Part shown: positions 22,894 to 32,955 of the stretch, piece by piece
Numbering within the stretch: the stretch's first letter is position 1
Layout: every line of letters begins with the position of its first letter
Assembly: GCF_000980885.2 (NCBI RefSeq)
Contig: NZ_LBDA02000111.1
Span: 1 to 33,243, forward strand
Origin: Streptomyces malaysiense
Lineage (GTDB): Bacteria; Actinomycetota; Actinomycetes; Streptomycetales; Streptomycetaceae
DNA: 33,243 bases
Direction of reading: 5' to 3'
Notes under the pieces: model-generated
What the model saw: the letters and a program-made list of their open reading frames with translations, nothing else
Database searches by the model: none
What the model was told of the DNA's origin: nothing
Translations under genes and position numbers: made by a program

Positions 22894-23598
22894 ATGGCAG
22901 ACCAGACCCACGTCCTGTTCGTCGAGGACGACGACGTCATCCGCGAGGCCACGCAACTCGCCCTGGAGCGGGACGGCTTCGCGGTCACCGCCATGCCCGA
23001 CGGGCTGTCGGGCCTGGAGGCGTTCCGGGCGAACCGGCCCGACATCGCGTTGCTCGATGTCATGGTGCCCGGTCTCGACGGGGTCAGCCTGTGCCGCCGC
23101 ATCCGGGACGAGTCGACCGTGCCGGTGATCATGCTGTCGGCGCGCGCCGACTCCATCGACGTCGTCCTCGGCCTGGAGGCGGGCGCGGACGACTATGTGA
23201 CCAAGCCGTTCGACGGTGCCGTGCTGGTCGCCCGGATCCGGGCGGTGCTGCGCCGCTTCGGGCACGCCGGCGGCTCCGCGCACCCCGAGGAGCCCGCGTC
23301 CGCGATGCAGGGCGGCACGCTGACCTTCGGCGATCTGCGGATCGACACCGACGGCATGGAGGTGCTGCGGGGCGGACGGCCGGTGGCGCTCACCCCGACC
23401 GAGATGCGGCTGCTGCTGGAGTTCTCCACCGCGCCCGGGACCGTGCTCTCCCGCGACAAGCTCCTGGAGCGCGTGTGGGACTACGGCTGGGGCGGGGACA
23501 CCCGCGTGGTCGACGTCCATGTGCAGCGGCTGCGGCAGAAGATCGGCCAGGACCGGATCGAGACGGTCCGCGGCTTCGGTTACAAGCTGAAGGCCTGA
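22894..23598 (+). CDS. cseB: Response regulator CseB
   Basis: A 234-residue OmpR/PhoB-type response regulator. Receiver residues are E11-D12, phospho-acceptor D55 in ALLDVMVPG and K104 in VTKPF. The C-terminal winged helix ends with RVVDVHVQRLRQKIGQDRIETVRGFGYKL. In S. coelicolor it activates transcription of sigE after phosphorylation by CseC. ATG 22894 lies 51 bases after the cseA stop, in the same operon, and is followed by cseC after 10 bases. Confidence 0.96.
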   Translation: MADQTHVLFVEDDDVIREATQLALERDGFAVTAMPDGLSGLEAFRANRPDIALLDVMVPGLDGVSLCRRIRDESTVPVIMLSARADSIDVVLGLEAGADDYVTKPFDGAVLVARIRAVLRRFGHAGGSAHPEEPASAMQGGTLTFGDLRIDTDGMEVLRGGRPVALTPTEMRLLLEFSTAPGTVLSRDKLLERVWDYGWGGDTRVVDVHVQRLRQKIGQDRIETVRGFGYKLKA

Positions 23599-23608
23599 AC
23601 GGAGCGGC

Positions 23609-24967
23609 ATGCGGGGGTTTTGGCGCCACCCGGTCCGGCGCATGGAGCGCGTGGGCCTGCACACCGGCATCCGGTGGAAGCTCAGTGCGGCGATCGCGCT
23701 GGTCGCCGGGCTCGTGGCGATCGCGCTGAGCCTGGTCGTGCACAACGCGGCCCGGGTCTCGATGCTGGACAACGCGCGCGACCTGGCCAACGACCGGGTT
23801 CAACTGGCGCAGCGCAACTACGAGTTGTACGGGCGGACGAACTTCCCGAACATAAAGGTCGACGACCCCGGGATGCCGTCGGCGCTGCGCGAGAAGGTGA
23901 TGGCCGGGCGCCGGGCGAGCGACGTCTCCGACCGGGGTTCGGGTCCGCCGGACATCTGGGCGGCGGTACCGGCCAAGGACGGGCACGTGCTGTCGCTGCA
24001 CAGCCACTTCCCGGACCGCTCCATGGACGTGATGAAGGACCTGGACCAGGCCCTGGTCATCGGGTCCATCGCGGTCGTCCTCGGCGGCAGCGCGCTCGGT
24101 GTGCTGATCGGCGGGCAGCTGTCCGGCCGGCTGCGCAAGGCCGCGGCGGCGGCGAACCAGGTCGCACGGGGCGAGACCGAGGTACGGGTGCGGGAGGCCA
24201 TCGGCGGGGTCGTACGGGACGAGACCGACGATCTCGCGCGGGCGGTGGACGCGATGGCGGACGCGCTGCGGCAGCGTCTGGAGGCCGAGCGGCGGGTCAC
24301 CGCGGACATCGCGCACGAACTGCGCACCCCAGTGACGGGGCTGCTGACGGCCGCCGAGCTGCTGCCGCCGGGCCGGCCCACCGAACTGGTCCTCGACCGG
24401 GCCAAGGCGATGCGCACGCTGGTGGAGGACGTGCTGGAGGTGGCCCGCCTGGACAGCGCCTCGGAGCGGGCCGAGCTCCAGGACATCTTGCTGGGCGAGT
24501 TCGTCGCGCGACGGGTGGCGGCGAAGGACCCGGACATCGTCGTACGGGTCGTGCACGAGTCGGAGGTGACGACCGACCCGCGCCGCCTGGAGCGCGTGCT
24601 GTTCAACCTGCTCACCAATGCCGCGCGGCACGGGCGGCCGCCGATCGAGGTCAGCGTCGAGGGCCGGGTGATCCGGGTCCGCGACCACGGCCCCGGCTTC
24701 CCCGAGGAACTCCTCGCGGAGGGCCCGAGCCGCTTCCGTACCGGCAGCGTGGACCGCGCCGGCAAGGGTCACGGCCTCGGCCTGACCATCGCCGCCGGCC
24801 AGGCCCGCATCCTCGGGGCCCGCCTCACCTTCCGCAACATCCGCCCCATGGGCCTCCCCCCGGACCTCCCGGCGGAGGGGGCGGTGGCGGTCCTGTGGCT
24901 GCCGGAGCACGCGCCGACGAACACGGGGAGCTATCCGATGCTGCCGTTGTCGGGCGGAGCGGGCTGA
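23609..24967 (+). CDS. cseC: Sensor histidine kinase CseC
   Basis: A 452-residue membrane histidine kinase. Membrane segments are at about 23-45 and 148-170; the roughly 100-residue loop between them is extracytoplasmic and senses envelope damage. A HAMP domain (about 171-225) precedes the H-box DIAHELRTP with phospho-acceptor H236. ATP-binding boxes are NLLTNAARHG (N), DHGPGF (G1) and GHGLGL (G2). CseC responds to cell-wall antibiotics and lysozyme in S. coelicolor and activates CseB. It starts at ATG 23609, 10 bases after cseB, and is the last gene of the operon. Confidence 0.96.
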   Translation: MRGFWRHPVRRMERVGLHTGIRWKLSAAIALVAGLVAIALSLVVHNAARVSMLDNARDLANDRVQLAQRNYELYGRTNFPNIKVDDPGMPSALREKVMAGRRASDVSDRGSGPPDIWAAVPAKDGHVLSLHSHFPDRSMDVMKDLDQALVIGSIAVVLGGSALGVLIGGQLSGRLRKAAAAANQVARGETEVRVREAIGGVVRDETDDLARAVDAMADALRQRLEAERRVTADIAHELRTPVTGLLTAAELLPPGRPTELVLDRAKAMRTLVEDVLEVARLDSASERAELQDILLGEFVARRVAAKDPDIVVRVVHESEVTTDPRRLERVLFNLLTNAARHGRPPIEVSVEGRVIRVRDHGPGFPEELLAEGPSRFRTGSVDRAGKGHGLGLTIAAGQARILGARLTFRNIRPMGLPPDLPAEGAVAVLWLPEHAPTNTGSYPMLPLSGGAG

Positions 24968-24973
24968 GTGGCC

Positions 24974-25016
24974 CGCGCCCCTCAGCGGTGCGGGGAACCG
25001 CGCGACCGGCCCACGG
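24974..25016. repeat. Streptomyces intergenic repeat (SIRE-like), possible terminator
   Basis: The wording GCCCCTCAGCGGTGCGGGG, then AACCGCGCGACCGGCCCACGG, matches a short sequence family I recall as scattered through intergenic regions of many Streptomyces genomes. GCGGT (24985-24989) can pair with ACCGC (24997-25001). It begins 7 bases after the cseC stop, so it may also end the operon. Confidence 0.6.
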
Positions 25017-25083
25017 CGGTCCGCGGCCGGCGCGGTACCGGAACCCTCCCGGCATGCCGAAGGCCCCCGGACCCTGAGTTCCA

Positions 25084-25593
<510 letters not shown>

Positions 25594-25605
25594 ACCGCCC
25601 GGGTC

Positions 25606-25638
25606 GGCTCGGACGGCCCGGACGGCTCGGACGGCTCG
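25606..25638. repeat. 9-base tandem repeat
   Basis: GGCTCGGAC occurs in tandem between the TetR fragment and the M23 peptidase gene: three full units with one variant (GGCCCGGAC) and a partial fourth. It is G+C-rich and probably has no coding role. Confidence 0.6.
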
Positions 25639-25665
25639 CTCAGCGGCTCACGGCGCCCGCCCGGC

Positions 25666-26214
25666 TCAGACGCGGACGCCCTTGCCCTTCAGGAAGACCA
25701 CCGGGTTGAGGGCGGAGCCGTAGTTCGGGGTGGTGCGGATCTCGAAGTGCAGGTGAGGACCCGTGGAGTTGCCGGTGGAGCCGGACAGGGCGATGCGCTG
25801 GCCGGTCTTCACCTTCTGGCCGATCTTGACGTCGACGCGGGACAGGTGCGCGTACTGGGAGTAGAGGCCGTTCCCGTGCTTGATCACGACGGCGTTGCCG
25901 TACGCGGGACCGTCACCGGCGCCGTTGGGGCCGGCCTTGACGACGGTGCCGCCGTGCACGGCGACGACCTCGGTGCCGGTGGACACGGCGAAGTCCTGGC
26001 CGCTGTGCTTGGCGGCCCAGCGGGCGCCGGACTGGTTGAAGCCCGCGGAGAGCGCGTACTTCTTCACCGGGTCGACCCAGGAGGCCGCCGACGGAGCGGC
26101 GCTCGCGGCTCCGGCGCCCAGCACGACCGGGACAGCGACACCGGCGGCCAGAATGGCGGCGCGGGTACGGAGCGAGGACGTACGGGCGGCACGGAACGTG
26201 AAGCGCTTGGGCAT
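25666..26214 (-). CDS. Secreted M23-family peptidase (LytM-type)
   Basis: A 182-residue secreted zinc endopeptidase expected to cut peptide bonds in peptidoglycan. A twin-basic N-terminus (RTSSLRTR) and hydrophobic core precede cleavage after AGAASA (about residue 39). The LytM core has HSGQD (H70, D74), YAHL (H123) and GPHLHFE (H154, H156), all the metal and catalytic residues of the family. ATG 26214 has GAGG 7 bases upstream. It is preceded by a leader of about 260 bases with several hairpins. The gene is monocistronic. Confidence 0.92.
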   Translation of the reverse strand: MPKRFTFRAARTSSLRTRAAILAAGVAVPVVLGAGAASAAPSAASWVDPVKKYALSAGFNQSGARWAAKHSGQDFAVSTGTEVVAVHGGTVVKAGPNGAGDGPAYGNAVVIKHGNGLYSQYAHLSRVDVKIGQKVKTGQRIALSGSTGNSTGPHLHFEIRTTPNYGSALNPVVFLKGKGVRV

Positions 26215-26480
26215 CGGGACCTCGTGGGCTCGGGGACAGATCGGCCGCCCGGCGTACAGGCGTTCGCCGCGGCGGCCATCCCTTGGTAGCCGATCCCCCG
26301 GTCCGGGCGAAAGCGGCACTTGTACGGCTTCAGGTAGTAGACGGGGCGAAACGCATCCATCGCCTTGAAGTCCCTGTACCGACCCGGCACCCCCCGCCAC
26401 GACGTGCCCGTTTCCCCGGAAACCGAGGATCTACGATCCCTTTGCCCACGCTTTACCTGCCAGACGGATCCCACTATCAG
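26215..26480 (-). other. Long, structured 5' region of the M23 peptidase gene
   Basis: No gene is supported here. Read on the minus strand, the region contains hairpins: GGATC/GATCC (26427-26431 with 26435-26439), GTTTCC/GGAAAC (26410-26415 with 26418-26423), and close to the start codon GGCCGCC pairing with GGCGGCC. Together they suggest a structured RNA leader. A c-di-AMP (ydaO) riboswitch was considered and its conserved core is not visible. Confidence 0.4.
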
Positions 26481-26668
26481 GGCTAGTAAGGGACAAATCG
26501 CCTGTGCGGCATGTCACCGGCTCCGCGCATCGGCGGGGCTGTGAATGTGACGCAGACCCCTATCCACCTACCGTTCGGTAACCCTACGGTTCCCCTCACG
26601 CCATCCGCACCACAGATCATGCACCTGCCACCCGGCACCGCGTACGTGACGTGAGAGGAACCCCCACG
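26481..26668 (+). other. Upstream region of the HAD phosphatase
   Basis: Intergenic DNA between divergent genes. TACCG-TT-CGGTA (26569-26580) is a short inverted repeat followed by CCCTACGGTT. No clear -35/-10 pair was recognised and no small gene is supported. The Shine-Dalgarno GAGAGGAA of the next gene lies at its end. Confidence 0.35.
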
Positions 26669-27301
26669 ATGACCAGCCCCCTGGCGCGCCGCCTCACCGT
26701 GACCGCCGTCTCCGTGGCCGCCCTGGCCGCCCTGGCCGCACCGGCTCACGCGGCGGACGCCATCTCGGCTCCGGCCGGCACCGCGGCGACGAGCGCCACG
26801 ACCGGCAAGGTCGACTTCGCCACCTGGCAGAACGACTGCCGGACGGTCATGGACCAGGCCCTGCCGTACATCGAGCAGCGCGTCGCCGCCGCCGGGCCGG
26901 GCCAGAAGCAGGCCATCGTCTTCGACATCGACAACACCACGCTGGACACCGACCTGGGCTTCGCCCTCCCCCAGAAGGCGAACGAGCCGGTGTTCGACGT
27001 CGCCCGGTACGCCCAGGACCACGGCGTCGCGCTCTTCTTCGTGACCGCCCGGCCGGGCATCATCGAGGCGCCCACCAAGTGGAACCTCGAGTACGACGGC
27101 TACCGGGTCTCCGGCATCCGCGTGCGCGGCCTGCTGGACCTCTTCAAGAACGTCGCGGACTACAAGACGGCCCAGCGCGTCGACATCGAGAACAAGGGTT
27201 ACGACATCATCGCCAACATCGGCAACAGCGCCACCGACCTGTCCGGCGGCCACGCCGACCGGACGTTCAAGCTGCCCGACTACAACGGCCAGCTCTCCTA
27301 G
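26669..27301 (+). CDS. Secreted HAD-family acid phosphatase
   Basis: A 210-residue protein. A signal peptide (hydrophobic AVSVAALAALAAPAHA, cleavage near residue 28) is followed by a HAD class B acid-phosphatase-like domain. The nucleophile motif is D86-I-D88-N-T in IVFDIDNTTLDT; motif II is T-A-R at 126-128 in FFVTARPG; motif III K166 lies in YKTAQR. The final motif, usually GD-x-x-x-D, reads GNSATD (185-190), so the first Asp is replaced by Asn. It is likely a broad-specificity secreted phosphomonoesterase. ATG 26669 was chosen for the Shine-Dalgarno GAGAGGAA and the signal peptide start. Confidence 0.9.
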   Translation: MTSPLARRLTVTAVSVAALAALAAPAHAADAISAPAGTAATSATTGKVDFATWQNDCRTVMDQALPYIEQRVAAAGPGQKQAIVFDIDNTTLDTDLGFALPQKANEPVFDVARYAQDHGVALFFVTARPGIIEAPTKWNLEYDGYRVSGIRVRGLLDLFKNVADYKTAQRVDIENKGYDIIANIGNSATDLSGGHADRTFKLPDYNGQLS

Positions 27302-27373
27302 GAGTCGTCCGACGCGGCCCTCACGACGCCGCTCGCGCGCCGGGAGGCGGGTGGAGCCTGGCCGCGCGGGGTC

Positions 27374-27406
27374 GCCGGTCCGGCGGGGTGACCCCGCCGG
27401 ACCGGC
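27374..27406. terminator. Terminator hairpin after the HAD phosphatase
   Basis: A 15-base perfect stem: 27374-27388 pairs with 27392-27406, with loop TGA. It lies 73 bases after the phosphatase stop. Confidence 0.7.
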
Positions 27407-27420
27407 CGCCGGGAAAGGCC

Positions 27421-27454
27421 GAAGGGGCCGGTGCCCAAAGGCACCGGCCCCTTC
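27421..27454. terminator. Bidirectional terminator between phosphatase and clpC
   Basis: GAAGGGGCCGGTGCC (27421-27435) pairs perfectly with GGCACCGGCCCCTTC (27440-27454) around a CAAA loop. It is 19 bases after the clpC stop and serves both convergent genes together with the adjacent hairpin. Confidence 0.8.
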
Positions 27455-27472
27455 CGCTGGAGCGCCGCGGGT

Positions 27473-29995
<2,523 letters not shown>

Positions 29996-30199
29996 CGTTA
30001 ATCGCTCCTCAGAGCGGTCAGCCAGTGGGGGGAACTTCCCCTCCCTGTCCTTCCGCAGCTTAGTCCCGCAAGCGGGGACCGCTCATTCCAACTGCCGACA
30101 CCGTCCTTGGCCTCCTGACCCCGAACGCCGACATCTGCTCCAACCCGATGGTGCGAGACGATGTTCCCGCAGGCCAGGCAGTTACCCCACTCGCCACTA

Positions 30200-30319
30200 C
30201 GCCGATGGCGAACGGGAGGCCGCCGCGCCCGCGCCTCGCCCCCTCCCACTAGGCATGTCTTACCCGCAGGGACTGACAGTCCATGCCGAGCGCACCGGTT
30301 CCCTCCGCTACGGGCGAAC
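30200..30319 (-). promoter_or_regulatory. Two ClgR-type boxes upstream of clpC
   Basis: On the minus strand GTTCGCCATCGGCG (30200-30213) and GTTCGCCCGTAGCG (30306-30319) both fit GTT-CGC-N5-GCG. ClgR, the activator of clp genes in Streptomyces and corynebacteria, recognises a CGC-N5-GCG core. They lie about 205 and 311 bases upstream of the clpC start; the nearer one overlaps a possible -35 site. Confidence 0.55.
30270..30282. repeat. Inverted repeat between the ClgR boxes
   Basis: GGACTG (30270-30275) and CAGTCC (30277-30282) flank one central base, and the symmetry extends outwards (GCA ... TGC) with one mismatch. It does not fit HspR (HAIR) or ClgR patterns I know. It may be an operator for either divergent gene. 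Confidence 0.4.
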
Positions 30320-30425
30320 AACCTTGCGGCTCCCCCTGCCACCGGACGCTTCCCTTTTCGGCACGCCGTGCGATCGGCGGGAAACTCAGCGTAACTTGCC
30401 GCCTGTCCCACCGGTTGCACCCGGC

Positions 30426-31049
30426 ATGACTGGCACGGTCTCCACGACCTCCACGGTCCCCCTTCCTCGCCGCCCCGTCGAACCGGGAGCGCCCGGCGCG
30501 CGCGGGCGCGGGGCAAAGCGGTGGTGCGAGGTGCGGCGCTGGTACGAGAACGAGCTGGGCTGGGCGACCGTGCCCGGACCTCCGCCGGGACTGCCGACCG
30601 GGCTGCGCTTCGACGTCCTGGACGTGCCGGCCGAGGCGGGCGCGCGGGCCCTGCGGCATCTCGCGCCGGGTTCGCCGGTGGCTCTGCGGGGCGACCGGAT
30701 GCGGCTGCTGGTGGCCGCGGGCGGCGCGGAGGAGGTGCCGGGACTGCTGGACTGGCTGGAGTGGGGCGCGGTGGCGCTCGATCTCCGGGTCCTGGGCGCG
30801 GGAGGCGTCATGGAGGCGCCGCTGCCGCCCGGCGGGCCGCTGCCGTCGTCCGGGGGCCTGGAGGGGGCCGCCGTGTGGCTGCGGCCCCCTGGGCCGGGGC
30901 ACGAGGCCGATGCCACGCTGCCCGCGATGCCGCGCCTGGGGCGCGAGGGGAACGCCCCGGATCTCGTACGGCTGGTGGACACGGTGGCGTTGTGGTGTCA
31001 CCGCGGCCGGCTGCGGCGGGAATGCGGCGGAGCGCCGGTCTCGCCGTAG
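30426..31049 (+). CDS. SCO3374-family protein (primase/polymerase N-domain-like)
   Basis: A 207-residue protein of the family I know as SCO3374-like. The text RWYENELGWATVPG, LRFDVLDVPAEAGARALRHL, GDRMRLLVAAG and LLDWLEWG resembles the N-terminal part of actinobacterial bifunctional primase/polymerase proteins, but catalytic residues are not evident, so enzyme activity is unlikely. The ATG at 30426 was chosen because the family-like sequence starts soon after; the frame is open far upstream without family resemblance. It is divergent from clpC and convergent with lsr2. The function is unknown. Confidence 0.78.
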   Translation: MTGTVSTTSTVPLPRRPVEPGAPGARGRGAKRWCEVRRWYENELGWATVPGPPPGLPTGLRFDVLDVPAEAGARALRHLAPGSPVALRGDRMRLLVAAGGAEEVPGLLDWLEWGAVALDLRVLGAGGVMEAPLPPGGPLPSSGGLEGAAVWLRPPGPGHEADATLPAMPRLGREGNAPDLVRLVDTVALWCHRGRLRRECGGAPVSP

Positions 31050-31085
31050 CGCCGTACCGATGGTCGTACCGGTATTCGGCCGATT

Positions 31086-31099
31086 CGGCTGATCAGCCG
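31086..31099. terminator. Palindrome at the convergent gene ends
   Basis: CGGCTGATCAGCCG (31086-31099) is a perfect 14-base palindrome covering the lsr2 stop codon, between the SCO3374-family gene and lsr2. It can form a short hairpin; a termination role is only suggested by position. Confidence 0.35.
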
Positions 31100-31428
31100 T
31101 TGGCCTTCTCGTACGCCTCGCGGATGGACGCGGGGACACGGCCGCGGTCGTTGACCTCGTAACCGTTCTCCTTGGCCCAGGCGCGGATCGCCGCGGTGTC
31201 CTGGTTGCCGCTGGAGGCGGCGCGCGCCTTTCCACGTCCACCGGAGGCGCGGCCACCAGTGCGACGGCCACCCTTGACATAAGGGTCGAGAAGGCCGCGC
31301 AGCTTGTCCGCATTGGCGGTCGTGAGATCGATCTCGTAGGTCTTGCCGTCCAGCGCGAACGTCACCGTCTCGTCCGCCTCGCCGCCGTCGAGGTCGTCGA
31401 CAAGAAGGACCTGAACCTTCTGTGCCAC
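31093..31428 (-). CDS. lsr2: Nucleoid-associated protein Lsr2
   Basis: A 111-residue H-NS-like xenogeneic silencer that binds AT-rich DNA. The N-terminal dimerisation domain (VQVLLVDDLDGGEADETVTFALDGKTYEIDL) and a basic Gly/Arg linker (GGRRTGGRASGGRGK) precede the C-terminal DNA-binding domain ending in DRGRVPASIREAY, with the minor-groove RGR loop at 95-97. GTG 31428 was chosen because family proteins start (M/V)AQK and AAAGGA lies 6 bases upstream; an ATG 15 bases further up is less likely. In Streptomyces Lsr2 silences specialised-metabolite clusters. It has its own promoter with a palindrome in its spacer. Confidence 0.96.
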   Translation of the reverse strand: MAQKVQVLLVDDLDGGEADETVTFALDGKTYEIDLTTANADKLRGLLDPYVKGGRRTGGRASGGRGKARAASSGNQDTAAIRAWAKENGYEVNDRGRVPASIREAYEKANG

Positions 31429-31493
31429 CGGATTTCCTTTCATCGATAACGTTGAGGGTCAGGGTGCGCGCGTCCGCCCGTTTCGCCGCCCCT

Positions 31494-31522
31494 GTTATAT
31501 GCAGTACTGCAGTACGTCGGAA
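31494..31522 (-). promoter_or_regulatory. lsr2 promoter with palindromic operator in the spacer
   Basis: On the minus strand TATAAC (31494-31499) is a very good -10 box, 66 bases before the GTG. The -35 position (31517-31522) reads TTCCGA, a weak match. The spacer is filled by the perfect palindrome GTACTGCAGTAC (31504-31515), overlapping a second palindrome GCAGTACTGC (31501-31510). A protein bound there would block RNA polymerase. Confidence 0.55.
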
Positions 31523-31642
31523 AGCAAACCGCTTTTGCTGGAAAAACACAAACCCCTGGGAGAGGACCGAGGAGGGCCCACGGGCCGGAAAGGTACGCGT
31601 TTCGGACATAGGGCACCGCGCATAGTCACCGGGCAAAGACGC

Positions 31643-32176
31643 TCACAGATGCAGAAGCATCCGGCTGTTGCCCAGGGTGTTCGGTTTCACTCGTTCGAGT
31701 CCGAGGAACTCCGCGACGCCCTCGTCATAGGAACGCAGGAGCTCCGCGTAGACATCGGTGTCAACCGGTGTCTCACCGATCTCGACGAAGCCGTGCTTCC
31801 CGAAGAAGTCGACTTCGAAGGTCAGGCAGAAAACCCGTCGAACACCGAGCCAACGGGCCGTGTGCAGCAACTTCTCCAGCAACTGATGGCCAACGCCTGC
31901 CCCCTTGAGGCCGGGCTTCACCGCGAGAGTGCGGACTTCCGCGAGGTCCTCCCACATGACGTGCAGCGCGCCGCAGCCGACGACCTCGGCGTTGTCGTCC
32001 CGTTCCGCGACCCAGAACTCCTGGATGTCCTCGTAAAGCGTGACCGTGGCTTTGTCGAGCAGGATGCGGCCCTGGACGTAGGCGTCGAGGAGGTGGCGCA
32101 CGGCCGGCACATCGCCGGTCCTGGCCCGGCGGACCGTGATGGCTTTTGCGGAGACTTCGGGGCGCGCTGCGGACAT
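31643..32176 (-). CDS. argA: Amino-acid N-acetyltransferase, ArgA type
   Basis: A 177-residue GNAT enzyme. The sequence closely resembles mycobacterial ArgA (Rv2747), a stand-alone L-glutamate N-acetyltransferase that starts arginine synthesis: VRRARTGDVPAVRHLLDAYV, TLYEDIQEFWVAE, VVGCGALHVMWEDLAEVRTLAV, SYDEGVAEFL and KPNTLGNSRMLL at the end all fit. The acetyl-CoA loop is KPGLKGAGVGHQLL (about 85-100). The start is ATG 32176. It is 9 bases after the BlaI-like gene, in one operon. The exact substrate (Glu or Gln) is inferred from the relative. Confidence 0.9.
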   Translation of the reverse strand: MSAARPEVSAKAITVRRARTGDVPAVRHLLDAYVQGRILLDKATVTLYEDIQEFWVAERDDNAEVVGCGALHVMWEDLAEVRTLAVKPGLKGAGVGHQLLEKLLHTARWLGVRRVFCLTFEVDFFGKHGFVEIGETPVDTDVYAELLRSYDEGVAEFLGLERVKPNTLGNSRMLLHL

Positions 32177-32185
32177 GAGCGGACG

Positions 32186-32641
32186 CTATCGCCCGGCGGC
32201 ACCCTCCGCCGAGCCGGGGTTCTCCTGTTGCTCCGCTTGTGCGGCTCGCGGTTCCACGGCTTCGGGGGCTTGCCGGGTTTCCGGCCCCTGGACGATGCGC
32301 ACGGCGTCCTGAAGGGCCTGGCGCTGTTCCTCGCTCATCATCCCGAAGAACGCCACAAGAGCGGCGGCGGGGTTGTCGCTCTGCGACCAGGCGTCGTTCA
32401 TGAGAGCGGCGGCGTAGGCGGCACGGGTGGAGACGGCCTCATATCGATAGGCCCGGCCTTCCGCCTCGCGGCGGACCCAGCCCTTCTGATGGAGATTGTC
32501 CAAAACCGTCATCACGGTGGTGTACGCGATGGTGCGTTCCTGCTGGAGGTCTTCCAGGACTTCCCGAACGGTCACCGGGCGGTTCCACTTCCACACCCGC
32601 GTCATGACCGCGTCTTCGAGTTCTCCCAAGGGGCGAGGCAC
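32186..32641 (-). CDS. BlaI/MecI/CopY-family transcriptional regulator
   Basis: A 151-residue protein. The N-terminal winged helix covers about 3-70: LGELEDAVMTRVWKWNRPVTVREVLEDL, then YTTVMTVLDNLHQKGWVRRE, the family recognition-helix and wing text. A short dimerisation region and an Ala/Glu/Gln-rich tail follow. No BlaR-type sensor protease or beta-lactamase is in the window. The start is GTG 32641. A -10-like TATTGT (32650-32655) ends 9 bases before it, so the mRNA may be leaderless. It shares a transcript with argA. Confidence 0.9.
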   Translation of the reverse strand: MPRPLGELEDAVMTRVWKWNRPVTVREVLEDLQQERTIAYTTVMTVLDNLHQKGWVRREAEGRAYRYEAVSTRAAYAAALMNDAWSQSDNPAAALVAFFGMMSEEQRQALQDAVRIVQGPETRQAPEAVEPRAAQAEQQENPGSAEGAAGR

Positions 32642-32775
32642 AGCTCAGAACAATAGTGGGAGATCGGGGCGATCGCGTGCCGGACGTGGCGGAACCTCAT
32701 GAACCTGGACAAAAAGGGCGCCGCGAGGGAAAGCGGGGATCTCCCCCCGGCCCAGGGCGATCCCCAGGGGGTCGC

Positions 32776-32955
32776 TCAGGCGTCGGCCGCGGCGGATCCG
32801 CCGCGCGCCACCTCCGCCCGCGCGACCGCGGCGTCGACCGCCGCGTCCTCCTTGGCCTTGGCGGCCCCGCCCTGGGTCTTCACGATCACCCGGACCACAC
32901 CGATGAAGAACGCGGCCATCACGACCGGGGGCACGAGCGCGGAGACATAGTCCAT
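32776..32955 (-). CDS. Small membrane protein, 59 residues
   Basis: From ATG 32955 to TGA 32776. It begins MDYVSALVPPVVMAAFFIGV, continues VRVIVKTQGGAAKAKEDAAV and ends VARAEVARGGSADAA. One N-terminal membrane segment (about 4-26) with an Ala-rich charged helix behind it. The codon bias is normal for the genome (third-position GC nearly complete). A tail-anchored-like reversed layout, often seen in small actinobacterial membrane proteins. The function is unknown. Confidence 0.7.
   Translation of the reverse strand: MDYVSALVPPVVMAAFFIGVVRVIVKTQGGAAKAKEDAAVDAAVARAEVARGGSAAADA

Larger units (their letters stand above)
29996..30425. other. Divergent regulatory region between clpC and the SCO3374-family gene
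   Basis: 430 bases without a supported gene. It holds two CGC-N5-GCG boxes (30200-30213, 30306-30319) and a 6+6 inverted repeat (30270-30282), both listed separately. Candidate -10 for clpC on the minus strand is TAACTG (30178-30183), placed so that the first box overlaps the -35 position. I see no Shine-Dalgarno or leader peptide of note. Confidence 0.5.

Noticed and set aside
26215..26480. c-di-AMP (ydaO) riboswitch in front of the M23 peptidase
   Set aside because: GGGGAAAC and GGGGGTGCC words are suggestive, but the conserved CCCGAA-type and CAGCUAACC core of the class is missing. Only a structured leader can be claimed.
32699..32950. Plus-strand open frame over the right-end small gene
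   Set aside because: The minus-strand frame gives a membrane segment and normal codon bias, while the plus-strand product is Ala/Thr-rich and featureless.
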